Origin: Xylanimonas protaetiae
GTDB taxonomy: Bacteria; Actinomycetota; Actinomycetes; Actinomycetales; Cellulomonadaceae
Length of the DNA stretch: 64,000 nucleotides
Assembly: GCF_004135385.1 (NCBI RefSeq)
Contig: NZ_CP035493.1
Span: forward strand, 1,736,001-1,800,000
Reading direction: 5' to 3'
The notes below the pieces were generated by a model that saw only the letters and a list, made by a program, of their open reading frames with translations, had not been told where the DNA came from and made no database searches. Made by a program: the position numbers and the translations under genes. Positions 44,741 to 51,967 of this stretch are shown here, piece after piece (the stretch's first letter is position 1; each line of letters begins with the position of its first letter).

Positions 44741-44776
44741 GAGTCAACATCACTACTGCACAACTGTCAACTGCAC
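44732..44776. promoter_or_regulatory. ACTGCAC repeats in the Abi/HTH2 divergent promoter region
   Basis: Three direct copies of ACTGCAC (44732-44738, 44755-44761, 44770-44776), interleaved with two copies of GTCAAC, precede HTH gene 2. The GCACAACTGTCAA core resembles GCGCAACAACGTCAA in the operator at 43174. They look like binding sites for one or both small HTH proteins, over the start region of the divergent Abi-side RNA. Confidence 0.5.
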
Positions 44777-44797
44777 GCTGTCCTGTAGCATGGAATC

Positions 44798-45013
44798 ATG
44801 CAGGAGTTCATGGGAAGCGCAGAGGTGACCGCCCTACTTGGCGTGTCCAAACAGCGCACCTACCAACTCACTGGCCGGCCCGACTTCCCGGCCCCTGTGG
44901 CTGAACTCAAGATGGGCAAGGTCTGGCGCACCGCCGACGTCATGCAGTGGGCGATCGAAGCGGGACGGGCGGTCGATACCGCGGTCGAGGAGTTCGACCC
45001 CCGCGACAGGTGA
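44798..45013 (+). CDS. small AlpA/MerR-type HTH regulator, paralogue 2
   Basis: DNA-binding protein of 71 residues, paralogue of the gene at 43220: GSAEVTALLGVSKQRTYQLT helix-turn-helix, then KMGKVWRTADVMQWAIEAGRA and the same VEEFDPRDR end. ATG 44798 is the longest start; ATG 44810, with AGGAG upstream, aligns with the paralogue. Divergent from the candidate RNA and the Abi gene, it probably controls their promoter. A terminator follows at 45169. Confidence 0.82.
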   Translation: MQEFMGSAEVTALLGVSKQRTYQLTGRPDFPAPVAELKMGKVWRTADVMQWAIEAGRAVDTAVEEFDPRDR

Positions 45014-45021
45014 GCGCGGCT
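44984..45021 (+). repeat. 38-base direct repeat, right copy
   Basis: Right copy of the repeat at 43403 (36 of 38 identical), covering the 3' end of HTH gene 2 and 11 bases beyond. Confidence 0.8.
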
Positions 45022-45168
45022 GGCATGCTTGCGTGGGCTGAGGCCACCGGCCGTGAGGTGAAGACCGGCACGCCGGCGGTGGGCGGGTGAAACGGCGTGA
45101 TTCGCGCCTCAGCGGACGCCTCACGGTTGACGCGTAAGGCGCCTCCTGCGTACGGTCCTCACATAGTT

Positions 45169-45204
45169 CCCCGCCGTCCTCCGGGCCTGGCGGGGCTTTT
45201 TCTT
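45169..45204 (+). terminator. intrinsic terminator between HTH gene 2 and the NYN gene
   Basis: Stem CCCCGCC / GGCGGGG (45169-45175, 45189-45195) followed by CTTTTTCTTT. A TTGACG/TACGGT promoter-like pair (45127-45132, 45151-45156) lies just upstream, so the terminator may also act as a leader attenuator for the NYN gene. Confidence 0.8.
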
Positions 45205-45217
45205 TCCCGGAGGCGAC

Positions 45218-45820
45218 GTGTCAGAGCCGCGCGTGCACCTGTTCATGGACTACCAGAACGTCCACCTGTCCGTCGGCGAGGCGTTCGCCCCGCCCGGGAC
45301 CCCGGCGCACACGACGCTCATCCACCCCGGCAGGTTCGGTGACGCACTCATGGCAGCGCGAGCTGCCAAGGGGCGCACGGGCACGCTCGAGCGCATCCAC
45401 GTGTACCGCGGACAGCCGAGCTCGACTCATGAGCCGGACCCGGCCGCGTGGAACAAGGCACAGAGCGCGGAGTGGTCCCGGGATCCTCGCGTCGCCATGT
45501 TCAACCGGCCGCTGCGATACCCGAGGGACTGGCCGAACAACCGGGCCCGCGAGAAGGGTGTCGACGTCAAGCTCGCGATCGACTTCGTGCGGGCCGGCAT
45601 CGAGAAGTCAGCCGACGTCCTGATCCTGGCCTCCCGCGACACGGACCTGATGCCTGCGATCGAGACCGTCATGGACATTGGTGGTTCGACGGTCGAGATC
45701 TGCACGTGGGTGGGTTGCAGCAGGCTCCGGCTCGGACGTGACTACTCGGCCCATCACCTCTGGTGCACTTACCTCGATGGGGCGAGCTACGTCGCCTCGA
45801 AGGACCCGAAGAAGTACTGA
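45218..45820 (+). CDS. NYN-domain (PIN-like) nuclease-type protein
   Basis: Protein of 200 residues of the NYN/LabA-like DUF88 family, PIN-fold RNases. Acidic residues of the active site are in VHLFMDYQNVHLS, EKGVDVKLAIDFVRAG and LILASRDTDLMPAIE. GTG 45218 with GGAGG upstream, directly after a terminator. With the HEPN protein it is the second likely RNase in the island; a defence or toxin role is inferred from context. Confidence 0.85.
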   Translation: MSEPRVHLFMDYQNVHLSVGEAFAPPGTPAHTTLIHPGRFGDALMAARAAKGRTGTLERIHVYRGQPSSTHEPDPAAWNKAQSAEWSRDPRVAMFNRPLRYPRDWPNNRAREKGVDVKLAIDFVRAGIEKSADVLILASRDTDLMPAIETVMDIGGSTVEICTWVGCSRLRLGRDYSAHHLWCTYLDGASYVASKDPKKY

Positions 45821-45841
45821 GGTGCCCTGGCCGGGGCCCGA

Positions 45842-46297
45842 CTAGACCGCCTTCTCGCTGGCAGCCCGCCGGTGCGCCTCGGCGTGCTGCGCGGCGGCGG
45901 TCCTGTCGTGGGCCTGCATCGCCGTCGTGGCTGACGTCTGCGCAGCCGTGACGTCACCGTCCCGGTAGGGGTGCACGGTCAGGTACTGGCCGGGCGTGTC
46001 CTTCGACGCCGACGACACCCTGTCCTTCTCCGCACACGCCTGGCAGGTGTGCCGCTCTACGGTGAACTCGCCCTCGGAGCGCGGATCCCACGCACTGTTC
46101 TTCGGCATTCCGCAGCCGGGGCACGCCGACCGCTCGTACAGCAGCAGCACCTCGGCCAGGGCCCGGTCCCGGTCCAGCCATGCCCCGCCCGGCTCCGCCA
46201 CTCCGAGGTACACGGTGGGGCGCACCTGCCACGCCCGCGCCGTCTCGAGGGAGAGGATCAGACCCGGCCGCTCCTGGACGTAGCCGAGGAGAAAGGG
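45842..46297 (-). CDS. tail assembly chaperone, frameshift-only C-terminal part
   Basis: This frame has no convincing start of its own. It is reached by a -1 slip at 46291-46297 from the upstream chaperone gene and then reads LLGYVQERPGLILSLETARA, continuing through a CPGC...CQAC zinc-ribbon-like segment to 45842. The full fusion would be about 381 residues. It corresponds to the G-T product of lambda, needed to load the tape measure for tail-tube assembly. Confidence 0.82.
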   Translation of the reverse strand, partial: PFLLGYVQERPGLILSLETARAWQVRPTVYLGVAEPGGAWLDRDRALAEVLLLYERSACPGCGMPKNSAWDPRSEGEFTVERHTCQACAEKDRVSSASKDTPGQYLTVHPYRDGDVTAAQTSATTAMQAHDRTAAAQHAEAHRRAASEKAV

Positions 46298-46986
46298 GCG
46301 TCGATCACCGGCTCACCGAACTTCGCCTGCGCGGCCGCCTGCAGGAGCCGGCCGACCTGCAGGGGGCCGTGCGGCTTCGCCTCGATCGCCTTGAGCTGGG
46401 CGACGGTGACGTGGTCGGCGACGACGTTGCCGTGCCGGTCCTCGATGCGGACGACGGCCGCGGCGACCTGTGCGAGGTTGCGTTCGTTGAGCGCGGCCGC
46501 CCGCTTCTCCTCGTGCTTGGGGTTCTTCTTCGCCCAGTCGGCGTGCGCCTTCTCGTACTGTCCGCGGACGGCGGGCGGTACACCCTTCGACGGGGCCTCC
46601 GGCTCCGGCAGGGAGTCTGGGACCGGGTGCGCCTTGTTGATCGCCTTGACGGTCTCCCCGTCGAGCGCGGTCACGTACCAGGTTGTCTTGGACGCCTGCT
46701 GGACTTCCCACAGCACGCCGAGACGGTCGAGGATCTCCTGCACGCGGGCGTCGGTGACGATGGACTGCTCGTCGATCCCGGCAGCCTGGTCGGCTTCGAG
46801 GGTAGCGAGCTCCCGCTTGAGGTGCTCGGCCTCGCCGAAAACCTGCGTGTTGCCGTAGATGTCGACGGACCGCTCGGTGGGGGCGAGACCGCTGATCCAC
46901 GAGTCGAGGTCGAACGCTGGCGCGGCCACGGCGTGGTCCTGCCCGGTGGGGGCGGCGTCGTCGGTGATGGACTTCTCGGAAGGCAC
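46258..46986 (-). CDS. tail assembly chaperone (G-like)
   Basis: Protein of 242 residues, the unshifted tail assembly chaperone. It starts GTG 46986 (GGAGAA upstream) after the tail tube gene, is rich in Glu/Lys/Ala, and near its end contains FGEPVIDAPFSSATSRSGRV, with the slippery codons inside. Position between tail tube and tape measure and the conserved frameshift identify it. Confidence 0.82.
   Translation of the reverse strand: MPSEKSITDDAAPTGQDHAVAAPAFDLDSWISGLAPTERSVDIYGNTQVFGEAEHLKRELATLEADQAAGIDEQSIVTDARVQEILDRLGVLWEVQQASKTTWYVTALDGETVKAINKAHPVPDSLPEPEAPSKGVPPAVRGQYEKAHADWAKKNPKHEEKRAAALNERNLAQVAAAVVRIEDRHGNVVADHVTVAQLKAIEAKPHGPLQVGRLLQAAAQAKFGEPVIDAPFSSATSRSGRV
46291..46297 (-). 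promoter_or_regulatory. -1 programmed ribosomal frameshift site
   Basis: Minus-strand heptamer C CCT TTC sits in the exact phase X XXY YYZ (codons GCC CCT TTC). After a -1 slip the frame opens into the chaperone extension. A short CTCCT/AGGAG stem can form downstream. Confidence 0.85.
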
Positions 46987-47074
46987 GGGGGTTCTCCTAC
47001 GGGGATGGAGGGCACGGGGTTGGGGTGGTGCCCGGCGGCGCGTGACCCCGTGTGCGCGCGCCGCCGGGGGTCTG

Positions 47075-47587
47075 TCAGGAGCCGGACGCCACGACCACGT
47101 CGGTGTAGAACTGCCCCTGCTGCAGGAGGGTGATGTTCGCCTTGAGGTAGCCGTCGCCCTGCCCACCCGTCTTGGTGACGTTGTCCACGAGGAACAGGAA
47201 GACATCGACGATGTCGGACGCGGCCAGGGCAACCGTGGCGGCCTTCCCGAGCCGGCGCACGAGCCACCCGTAGGCGCCCTTGTCGAACATGGCCATGGGG
47301 TCGTCCACGGTGGGGATGCCAGCGGCGAAGTCGCGGAAGAGCACCAGCGAGCCGTGGTAGTTCCCGACGGTCGGGACGACCGCGTTGGACACATCGGTGA
47401 TGGCGCGCTCGTTGACGGTGTCGGACGGGTCGGGGTTCACGTCGGTCGTGGTGACGACGTACTGCGAAATGTTCTTCGCACCGACCGCGGCCAGGTCCGT
47501 CAGGAGCGGCGCGGACGGGGTCGTGAGCCCGGCCACGCCGGGAACCCACGTGTACTGGGTGACGCCAAGGTCGACGATTCGTGCCAA
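47075..47587 (-). CDS. major tail (tube) protein
   Basis: Protein of 170 residues (start ARIVDLGVTQYTWVPGVAG; late GGQGDGYLKANITLLQQGQF). Size, position before the tail chaperones and sequence type match siphovirus tail-tube proteins. The start is TTG 47587 with GAGGAG upstream; that ribosome site overlaps the end of the HNH gene, so insertion of the HNH gene may have changed the original start. Confidence 0.8.
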   Translation of the reverse strand: MARIVDLGVTQYTWVPGVAGLTTPSAPLLTDLAAVGAKNISQYVVTTTDVNPDPSDTVNERAITDVSNAVVPTVGNYHGSLVLFRDFAAGIPTVDDPMAMFDKGAYGWLVRRLGKAATVALAASDIVDVFLFLVDNVTKTGGQGDGYLKANITLLQQGQFYTDVVVASGS

Positions 47588-47592
47588 GGGGA

Positions 47593-48123
47593 TCAACTCC
47601 TCGAGAGGGAAAGGCGCCGCTGGCGCCTCGAAGCGTTGGCCCGGCAAGCACGACACTGCCGGTGGCCTCGCTGCGGATGGATGTACGTGTTGCTCGGCGT
47701 CCACGGGTGCCCGTGCTTGCACGTGTCGAGCGACGCCTTCTGCCGCCGGTTGTTGACGGCGACCGTGACCGGGTCCAGGTGATCCGGGTTCACGCAACGG
47801 CGGTTCGCGCACAGGTGGTCCAGGTGCAAACCGTCGGGAATGGGCCCGTGGAAGAACTCGTAGGCCCAGCGGTGTGCCCGCTGCTGGCGGAACGTTGCGT
47901 AGCCAGTTCGCGGGTCCACGTGATCGAATGCCCAGCAGCCGTCGTCCTGTTCGGTGACGTGGATGAAGAAGCGGGCTTCGGACGCCGGAACGCGAGGATC
48001 GAACCCGGCCCGGACTCGCGCGTTGTGGGCCTTGCACAGTCCGCGGACTGAGGCCCTGCGCCCGCACCACGAGATGGTGCAGACGGTGGAGTCGTTCGGT
48101 GTCCAGGTCTGGGACCAGGGCAC
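47593..48123 (-). CDS. HNH endonuclease (homing type)
   Basis: Protein of 176 residues with an HNH core LHLDHLCANRRCVNPDHLDPV (the last residues follow a short gap) and two zinc-type Cys/His pairs (CGRRASVRGLCKAH; CKHGHPW...CRAC). The type is that of freestanding phage homing endonucleases. It sits between the small Pro-rich gene and the tail tube gene, interrupting the usual connector-to-tube order. GTG 48123. Confidence 0.88.
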   Translation of the reverse strand: MPWSQTWTPNDSTVCTISWCGRRASVRGLCKAHNARVRAGFDPRVPASEARFFIHVTEQDDGCWAFDHVDPRTGYATFRQQRAHRWAYEFFHGPIPDGLHLDHLCANRRCVNPDHLDPVTVAVNNRRQKASLDTCKHGHPWTPSNTYIHPQRGHRQCRACRANASRRQRRLSLSRS

Positions 48124-48125
48124 CG

Positions 48126-48308
48126 TCAGGCCTCCTTCTCCGCCGGCTTGGCGGGCTTGGGCGGGGTGGGGACGGGCGCCGGGGCGACCGGCTTCGGCTC
48201 CGCGGGCGCGGGGACGGGGGAGACCTCGATCGGCTTGAAGCCGACCTGGGTGACCGGGGTGACCTCGATGGGCTGGAACCCGGCCGGGGTGGGGGTGTGC
48301 TTCGCCAT
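48126..48308 (-). CDS. Pro-rich small protein with an internal repeat
   Basis: Protein of 60 residues with a duplicated unit (GFQPIEVTPV, GFKPIEVSPV) and a Pro/Lys/Ala-rich tail. Strong ribosome site AAGGAGG before ATG 48308. In related actinophages a small protein often sits here; its function is unknown. Confidence 0.65.
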   Translation of the reverse strand: MAKHTPTPAGFQPIEVTPVTQVGFKPIEVSPVPAPAEPKPVAPAPVPTPPKPAKPAEKEA

Positions 48309-48365
48309 CGGGTCCTCCTTGGGGGCATGGCGATGGCCCCCGACGGCCGGGTGCCGTGGGGGTGG
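48309..48365 (-). repeat. start-associated hairpin element, copy 2
   Basis: Minus strand: imperfect stem CCCCCACGGC / GCCGTCGGGGG, then CATCGCCATGCCC and AAGGAGG before the ATG of the Pro-rich gene. Same plan as the element at 32764. Confidence 0.55.
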
Positions 48366-48380
48366 ATCAGGGAGGGGTGC

Positions 48381-48785
48381 TCAGGGGGTGAGCGCGGCCC
48401 ACTGGGTGGGCAGGAACCAGCGCAGCGGCGTGGTGTCGGGGTCCTTGGTGATGACGGCGCCGAGCGGGACCTCGGTGAGCGTCACCCCAGGGGCGAGCTC
48501 GACCATCGAGAGGGTCGCCCGGACGAGGCGGGTCGCGGGCAGCACCCAGGCGGGGTCACCGGCGGCGACGTTCACGGTGGCCGCCCAGCGCTCACCGGCG
48601 GCGCCGGTGATGCTGCTCTCGGCGCCGGGTGTGCCGGCGCCGGGCCACACGATCGCGTACGGGTACACGCGGCCCTGCCCGTCGGCGGCTGGCTTGTCCG
48701 GCACCTGGAACTCGAACACCTGCAACGACGCGATCGTGCGCAGCCGGGCCACCAGGGCGGCGTGCAGGGCCTCGGGGGAGGTCAC
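48381..48785 (-). CDS. tail terminator-like protein
   Basis: Protein of 134 residues (MTSPEALHAALVARLRTIAS start, YPYAIVWPG middle), last of the head-tail connector series before the tail tube. Size and order fit a tail terminator (gpU/gp17-like). ATG 48785 overlaps the upstream stop. Confidence 0.65.
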   Translation of the reverse strand: MTSPEALHAALVARLRTIASLQVFEFQVPDKPAADGQGRVYPYAIVWPGAGTPGAESSITGAAGERWAATVNVAAGDPAWVLPATRLVRATLSMVELAPGVTLTEVPLGAVITKDPDTTPLRWFLPTQWAALTP

Positions 48786-49138
48786 TGGAACCGGTCCACG
48801 ATCTGCGCCATGGCGGCGTCGAACGCGGGCGCGTTCCGGTCCAGGGCCGGGCCCATGAACGGGCGTGGCGCCATGCGGGAGGTGCCGACTTCAAGGAAGA
48901 GGCCGTAGCTCGCGGTGGGGCCGATCTCGGCGGACACTGTCGAGTCGGTCGCTTCGACGTCCATGGAGATGGACGCGCGCAGGTTGCCGGTGTCGACGGG
49001 GGCGAGGGTCTTCGCATCACGCTCGACGTCGAGCGCCGTCTTGCGGACTACGAGCTCGACGACGGGGCCAGCCTGCTCGGCGACGTCACGCAGGTCGGCG
49101 GCCATGCGGCGGATGCCGCGCACGTCGAAGCCCATCAC
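48782..49138 (-). CDS. HK97 gp10-like neck/tail component
   Basis: Protein of 118 residues with the gp10 signature AKTLAPVDTGNLRASI and, later, GLFLEVGTSRMAPRPFMGPAL. The family makes part of the neck. Coupled to the genes on both sides by 4-base overlaps. Confidence 0.85.
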   Translation of the reverse strand: MMGFDVRGIRRMAADLRDVAEQAGPVVELVVRKTALDVERDAKTLAPVDTGNLRASISMDVEATDSTVSAEIGPTASYGLFLEVGTSRMAPRPFMGPALDRNAPAFDAAMAQIVDRFQ

Positions 49139-49575
49139 GCCCCCTGGTTGCTCTGGTCGTCGGTGCAGGTGATGACCTGCTCGAGCGCGTGGGAGGACCA
49201 GGCGGTGGACTGCACGGCCAGCACACGACCGGCCAGGGTGGCGGGCGCGTTGCCGTCGACGGCGGTGACCGTGATGCGGGCGGTGGCAGCGAGCTCGGGG
49301 CAGGCGTCCCGGGGGACGGCGACGATGACGTCGCGCACGGTGACCTGCTGCCCGGCGGCGTCCCGGTCCTCAGCCCGCACTGGCTTGTACGTGACGCGGG
49401 CGCGCCCGGTGTAGACGACCACCGGTGCGTCGGGGAGGGGCCCGCTCACGGGGTCCCAGCCGCCGCCAGTGCTCCCATCAGTGACGCTCACAGTGCAGTT
49501 CAGTGAGCCCTCACTGACGGGCATGTGGTGGGCCGCCCAGTCCGGGTGCACGGGGCGGGTGGTGTCGAACGGCAT
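49135..49575 (-). CDS. head-closure protein (DUF6093-like)
   Basis: Protein of 146 residues, beta-rich, with PVVVYTGRARVTYKP and VIVAVPRDACPELA segments typical of the small connector proteins of actinobacterial siphophages (DUF6093 type). Lies between the adaptor and the gp10-like gene. Confidence 0.65.
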   Translation of the reverse strand: MPFDTTRPVHPDWAAHHMPVSEGSLNCTVSVTDGSTGGGWDPVSGPLPDAPVVVYTGRARVTYKPVRAEDRDAAGQQVTVRDVIVAVPRDACPELAATARITVTAVDGNAPATLAGRVLAVQSTAWSSHALEQVITCTDDQSNQGA

Positions 49576-49581
49576 CTCCGG

Positions 49582-49956
49582 CTACCAGGGGTAGGGCTCG
49601 AACTCGGCGATGCCGAGGAACCCGCCGTCGTCGATGCCCTGCTGGTCGTCGTCACGCACAGCGAGGTCGCGCATGCGGGCGGCGTGCGCGCGCAGGTCCG
49701 CGGCCACCTTCGTCCCGTCAGTCGACAGGCCGTCCGCGGTGCGGACGACCTTCCCGATGAGGGACTCGCTGGTAGCGATCGCGTCGAGCGCGTCTGCGGC
49801 GGCACGGCGCACGTCCCCGCGCACCGTGACGTCTGTTTCCGGGTTGAGACCGTACGCGCCGAGGTACCCGCCGACCTGGTCGTCGGCGAGTACCTGCGAC
49901 GCACCGACGTCAGCGAGGAGGAGACGCAGCCAGCCGGCGTTCGTCGTGTAGGCCAC
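49582..49956 (-). CDS. head-tail adaptor
   Basis: Protein of 124 residues, helical (GWLRLLLADVGASQVLADDQ; GDVRRAAADALDAIATSE), directly after the major capsid gene. This is the typical place and size of a connector adaptor (gp6/gp15-like). Identification is mainly by order. Confidence 0.65.
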   Translation of the reverse strand: MAYTTNAGWLRLLLADVGASQVLADDQVGGYLGAYGLNPETDVTVRGDVRRAAADALDAIATSESLIGKVVRTADGLSTDGTKVAADLRAHAARMRDLAVRDDDQQGIDDGGFLGIAEFEPYPW

Positions 49957-49974
49957 GTCTCCTCCTCCTGCCCG

Positions 49975-51135
49975 TCAGTTCGAGCCGTTGGACGCGTACG
50001 CGCCGAGCGGGTCGACGGTCGTCGAGCCGGTCACGTGGCGGACGCGGTACTCGATCGAGTCGTCGTCGAACGACCCGTCCTCGGGGCTGATGGCGCCGCC
50101 GCCGATGCGCTGGCCGGTGTCAGCCTTCACGCGCAGGTCCGGGGTCTCGTGACCACGCAGGAAGCCGACAGCGACAGCCGGACGCGGGCCGCTCGGGTCG
50201 GGCAGCAGGTACCACGTCGACCCGGCGTTGGCGGACTTGTCGATGACCGTCAGCCACGGGTTGACCACGAGGGTCACCATGGCCTTGAGGTAGTTCGACG
50301 CACGCACGGTCTTGGCGCCGCGCGGGGCGGCCGCCGTCGAGTCCGCGGAGACCTCGATCTCGACCGCGTTGAGGATCTCCAGGGCCGTGATCTGCAGGGC
50401 CGGGGGGACCATGAGGACGAGCTTCGGCAGGATGACCGGCAGACCCTCCGAGTCCTTGCGGGCCGTGACCGTCGAGACCGCCTTCGCGATGTTCGCCGCG
50501 GTGAGCTTGTCCGTGCCGACCGTGACGAAGAACGCGGTCTTGGAGCCCGCCGCGTCCACGATCGCGGAGGTGGCGACGTAGTCCTCGGTGAAGCGGGCCG
50601 CCGATGCCTGTCGGTCGGGCAGGTTGCGCAGCGCGTCCAGGTCGTCGTTGACGAGGTCCTCGAACGTGACCGGGATGATGTTGCCGCGCTTCGCGACGGA
50701 CAGGGAGTACTCGGCGTCCGACAGGGGGACCCGCTTGTACGGGGCGCCCTCACCGACGACGTCGAGGATCGCGCGACCGCCGAGGAGGTCGTTGAGCTTC
50801 TTCGGCTTGAAGTCCCTCACGAGCGACTTCGTCGCGAAGCCCTGCCAGACCGTGGGGTACTCCTCGTACTTGTTCAGGAGCTCACGGTCCAGGACCGCAC
50901 CGAGCAGGTACGGCAGGTCGGACGTGGTGATGTTCTCCTGGATGTACAGGCCGGCGCGCTTCGACTCACGGATCGAGCCGTGGAGGAAGTCGTGCCACAG
51001 GTTGGCGGTCTCCACCAGCTTGGTGAAGTCGCGGACGGCGGGCTTACGGAAGCCGCCCGCGTTGAGGTTCTCCGAGGCGACGGCCTCGGCGGCGGCCCCG
51101 GTCAGGATCTGCGGGGCGTCCATGGTGACGCTCAT
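49975..51135 (-). CDS. major capsid protein
   Basis: Protein of 386 residues of HK97 fold type by pattern and position: helical N-arm, KRGNIIPVTFEDLVNDDLDA (E-loop/spine region), FFVTVGTDKLTAANI, and a beta-rich C-terminus. Follows the protease/scaffold and decoration genes. Confidence 0.85.
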   Translation of the reverse strand: MSVTMDAPQILTGAAAEAVASENLNAGGFRKPAVRDFTKLVETANLWHDFLHGSIRESKRAGLYIQENITTSDLPYLLGAVLDRELLNKYEEYPTVWQGFATKSLVRDFKPKKLNDLLGGRAILDVVGEGAPYKRVPLSDAEYSLSVAKRGNIIPVTFEDLVNDDLDALRNLPDRQASAARFTEDYVATSAIVDAAGSKTAFFVTVGTDKLTAANIAKAVSTVTARKDSEGLPVILPKLVLMVPPALQITALEILNAVEIEVSADSTAAAPRGAKTVRASNYLKAMVTLVVNPWLTVIDKSANAGSTWYLLPDPSGPRPAVAVGFLRGHETPDLRVKADTGQRIGGGAISPEDGSFDDDSIEYRVRHVTGSTTVDPLGAYASNGSN

Positions 51136-51156
51136 GGGTGTGACTCCTTTCCGGGG

Positions 51157-51483
51157 TCAGGCGAACAGGACGGGGACGATGCCGGAGGTGCCGCCCTTGG
51201 TGGCGAGCGCGTAGCCGAGCAGCGTGTTGCTGGTGGCGGTGGTCGTGACCACACCGGCGGAGGTCACGTAGATGGCCAGACCGACGGAGGCGACAGCGTC
51301 CGCGGTGGTGACCTCGGCGACGTGCGACGGAGAGATCAGGACGGTCGCGTTGCCCGCCGTGTCACGGGAGGTGAGGGCGACACCGGCGATGCCGCCGACG
51401 GCGACAGGGGCCCCGGAGAGGGTGCCAGACGGCACGGGCAGGGTCAGGGAGTCGACGTCCCGGAACGTGATGTTCTTGGCCAT
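51157..51483 (-). CDS. capsid decoration protein (DUF2190-like)
   Basis: Protein of 108 residues, Gly/Ala/Thr-rich and beta-sheet-like (PVAVGGIAGVALTSRDTAGN ... VGLAIYVTSAGVVTT), of the DUF2190 type that coats capsids. Between protease/scaffold and major capsid genes. Confidence 0.75.
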   Translation of the reverse strand: MAKNITFRDVDSLTLPVPSGTLSGAPVAVGGIAGVALTSRDTAGNATVLISPSHVAEVTTADAVASVGLAIYVTSAGVVTTTATSNTLLGYALATKGGTSGIVPVLFA

Positions 51484-51487
51484 GGGG

Positions 51488-51967
51488 TCACTGGTCCTTC
51501 CGGCCGAAGGCGCGAGCCACGGCCTTGTCGAAGTCGGCCTCGCTCACGACGGCCGCCTGGGTGGCGCCGAGACCGCGGACGGTGCCCAGGCCGGACTCCT
51601 CGGCGACGGTCGCGAGGAACGTCTCGTGCGCCTTGCGGGACTCGTTGACGACGCCGGCGAACTTGTCGGTGTCGAGGCTGCCGTCCTCGTTGAGGGGCAG
51701 GTCGTCGCGCATGGCCTCGGTGAGGATGAGCTCGACGGACGCGGGCACGAGGTCCTTGTTGGCCTCGCCGATGAGGTTGCGGGCGAAGCGGTCAGCCTTG
51801 GCCTTCGCCTCGGCCTGGGTGGCGCGACGCTTGTACTCGTCACGCTCGGACTCGGCGGCCTCGGCACGCTTGTCGGCGGCCTCCTTGGCGGCCTCGAGCG
51901 CGGGGACACGCTCGGCCTTCTCCTGGAGGCTCGTCAGCCGAGCCTCGTCAACCGGGATCTGAGGCAT
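51488..51967 (-). CDS. nested scaffold protein (internal start)
   Basis: An in-frame ATG at 51967 (MPQIPVDEARLTSLQ) has a very strong ribosome site (GGAGGAGG) 5 bases upstream, inside the protease gene. It would give the scaffold domain alone, 159 residues, as in lambda Nu3 nested in C. Confidence 0.6.
   Translation of the reverse strand: MPQIPVDEARLTSLQEKAERVPALEAAKEAADKRAEAAESERDEYKRRATQAEAKAKADRFARNLIGEANKDLVPASVELILTEAMRDDLPLNEDGSLDTDKFAGVVNESRKAHETFLATVAEESGLGTVRGLGATQAAVVSEADFDKAVARAFGRKDQ

Noticed and set aside
45097-45342. Plus-strand open frame across the terminator at 45169
   Set aside because: Overlaps the terminator and the NYN gene start in another frame; Arg-rich and without motifs.
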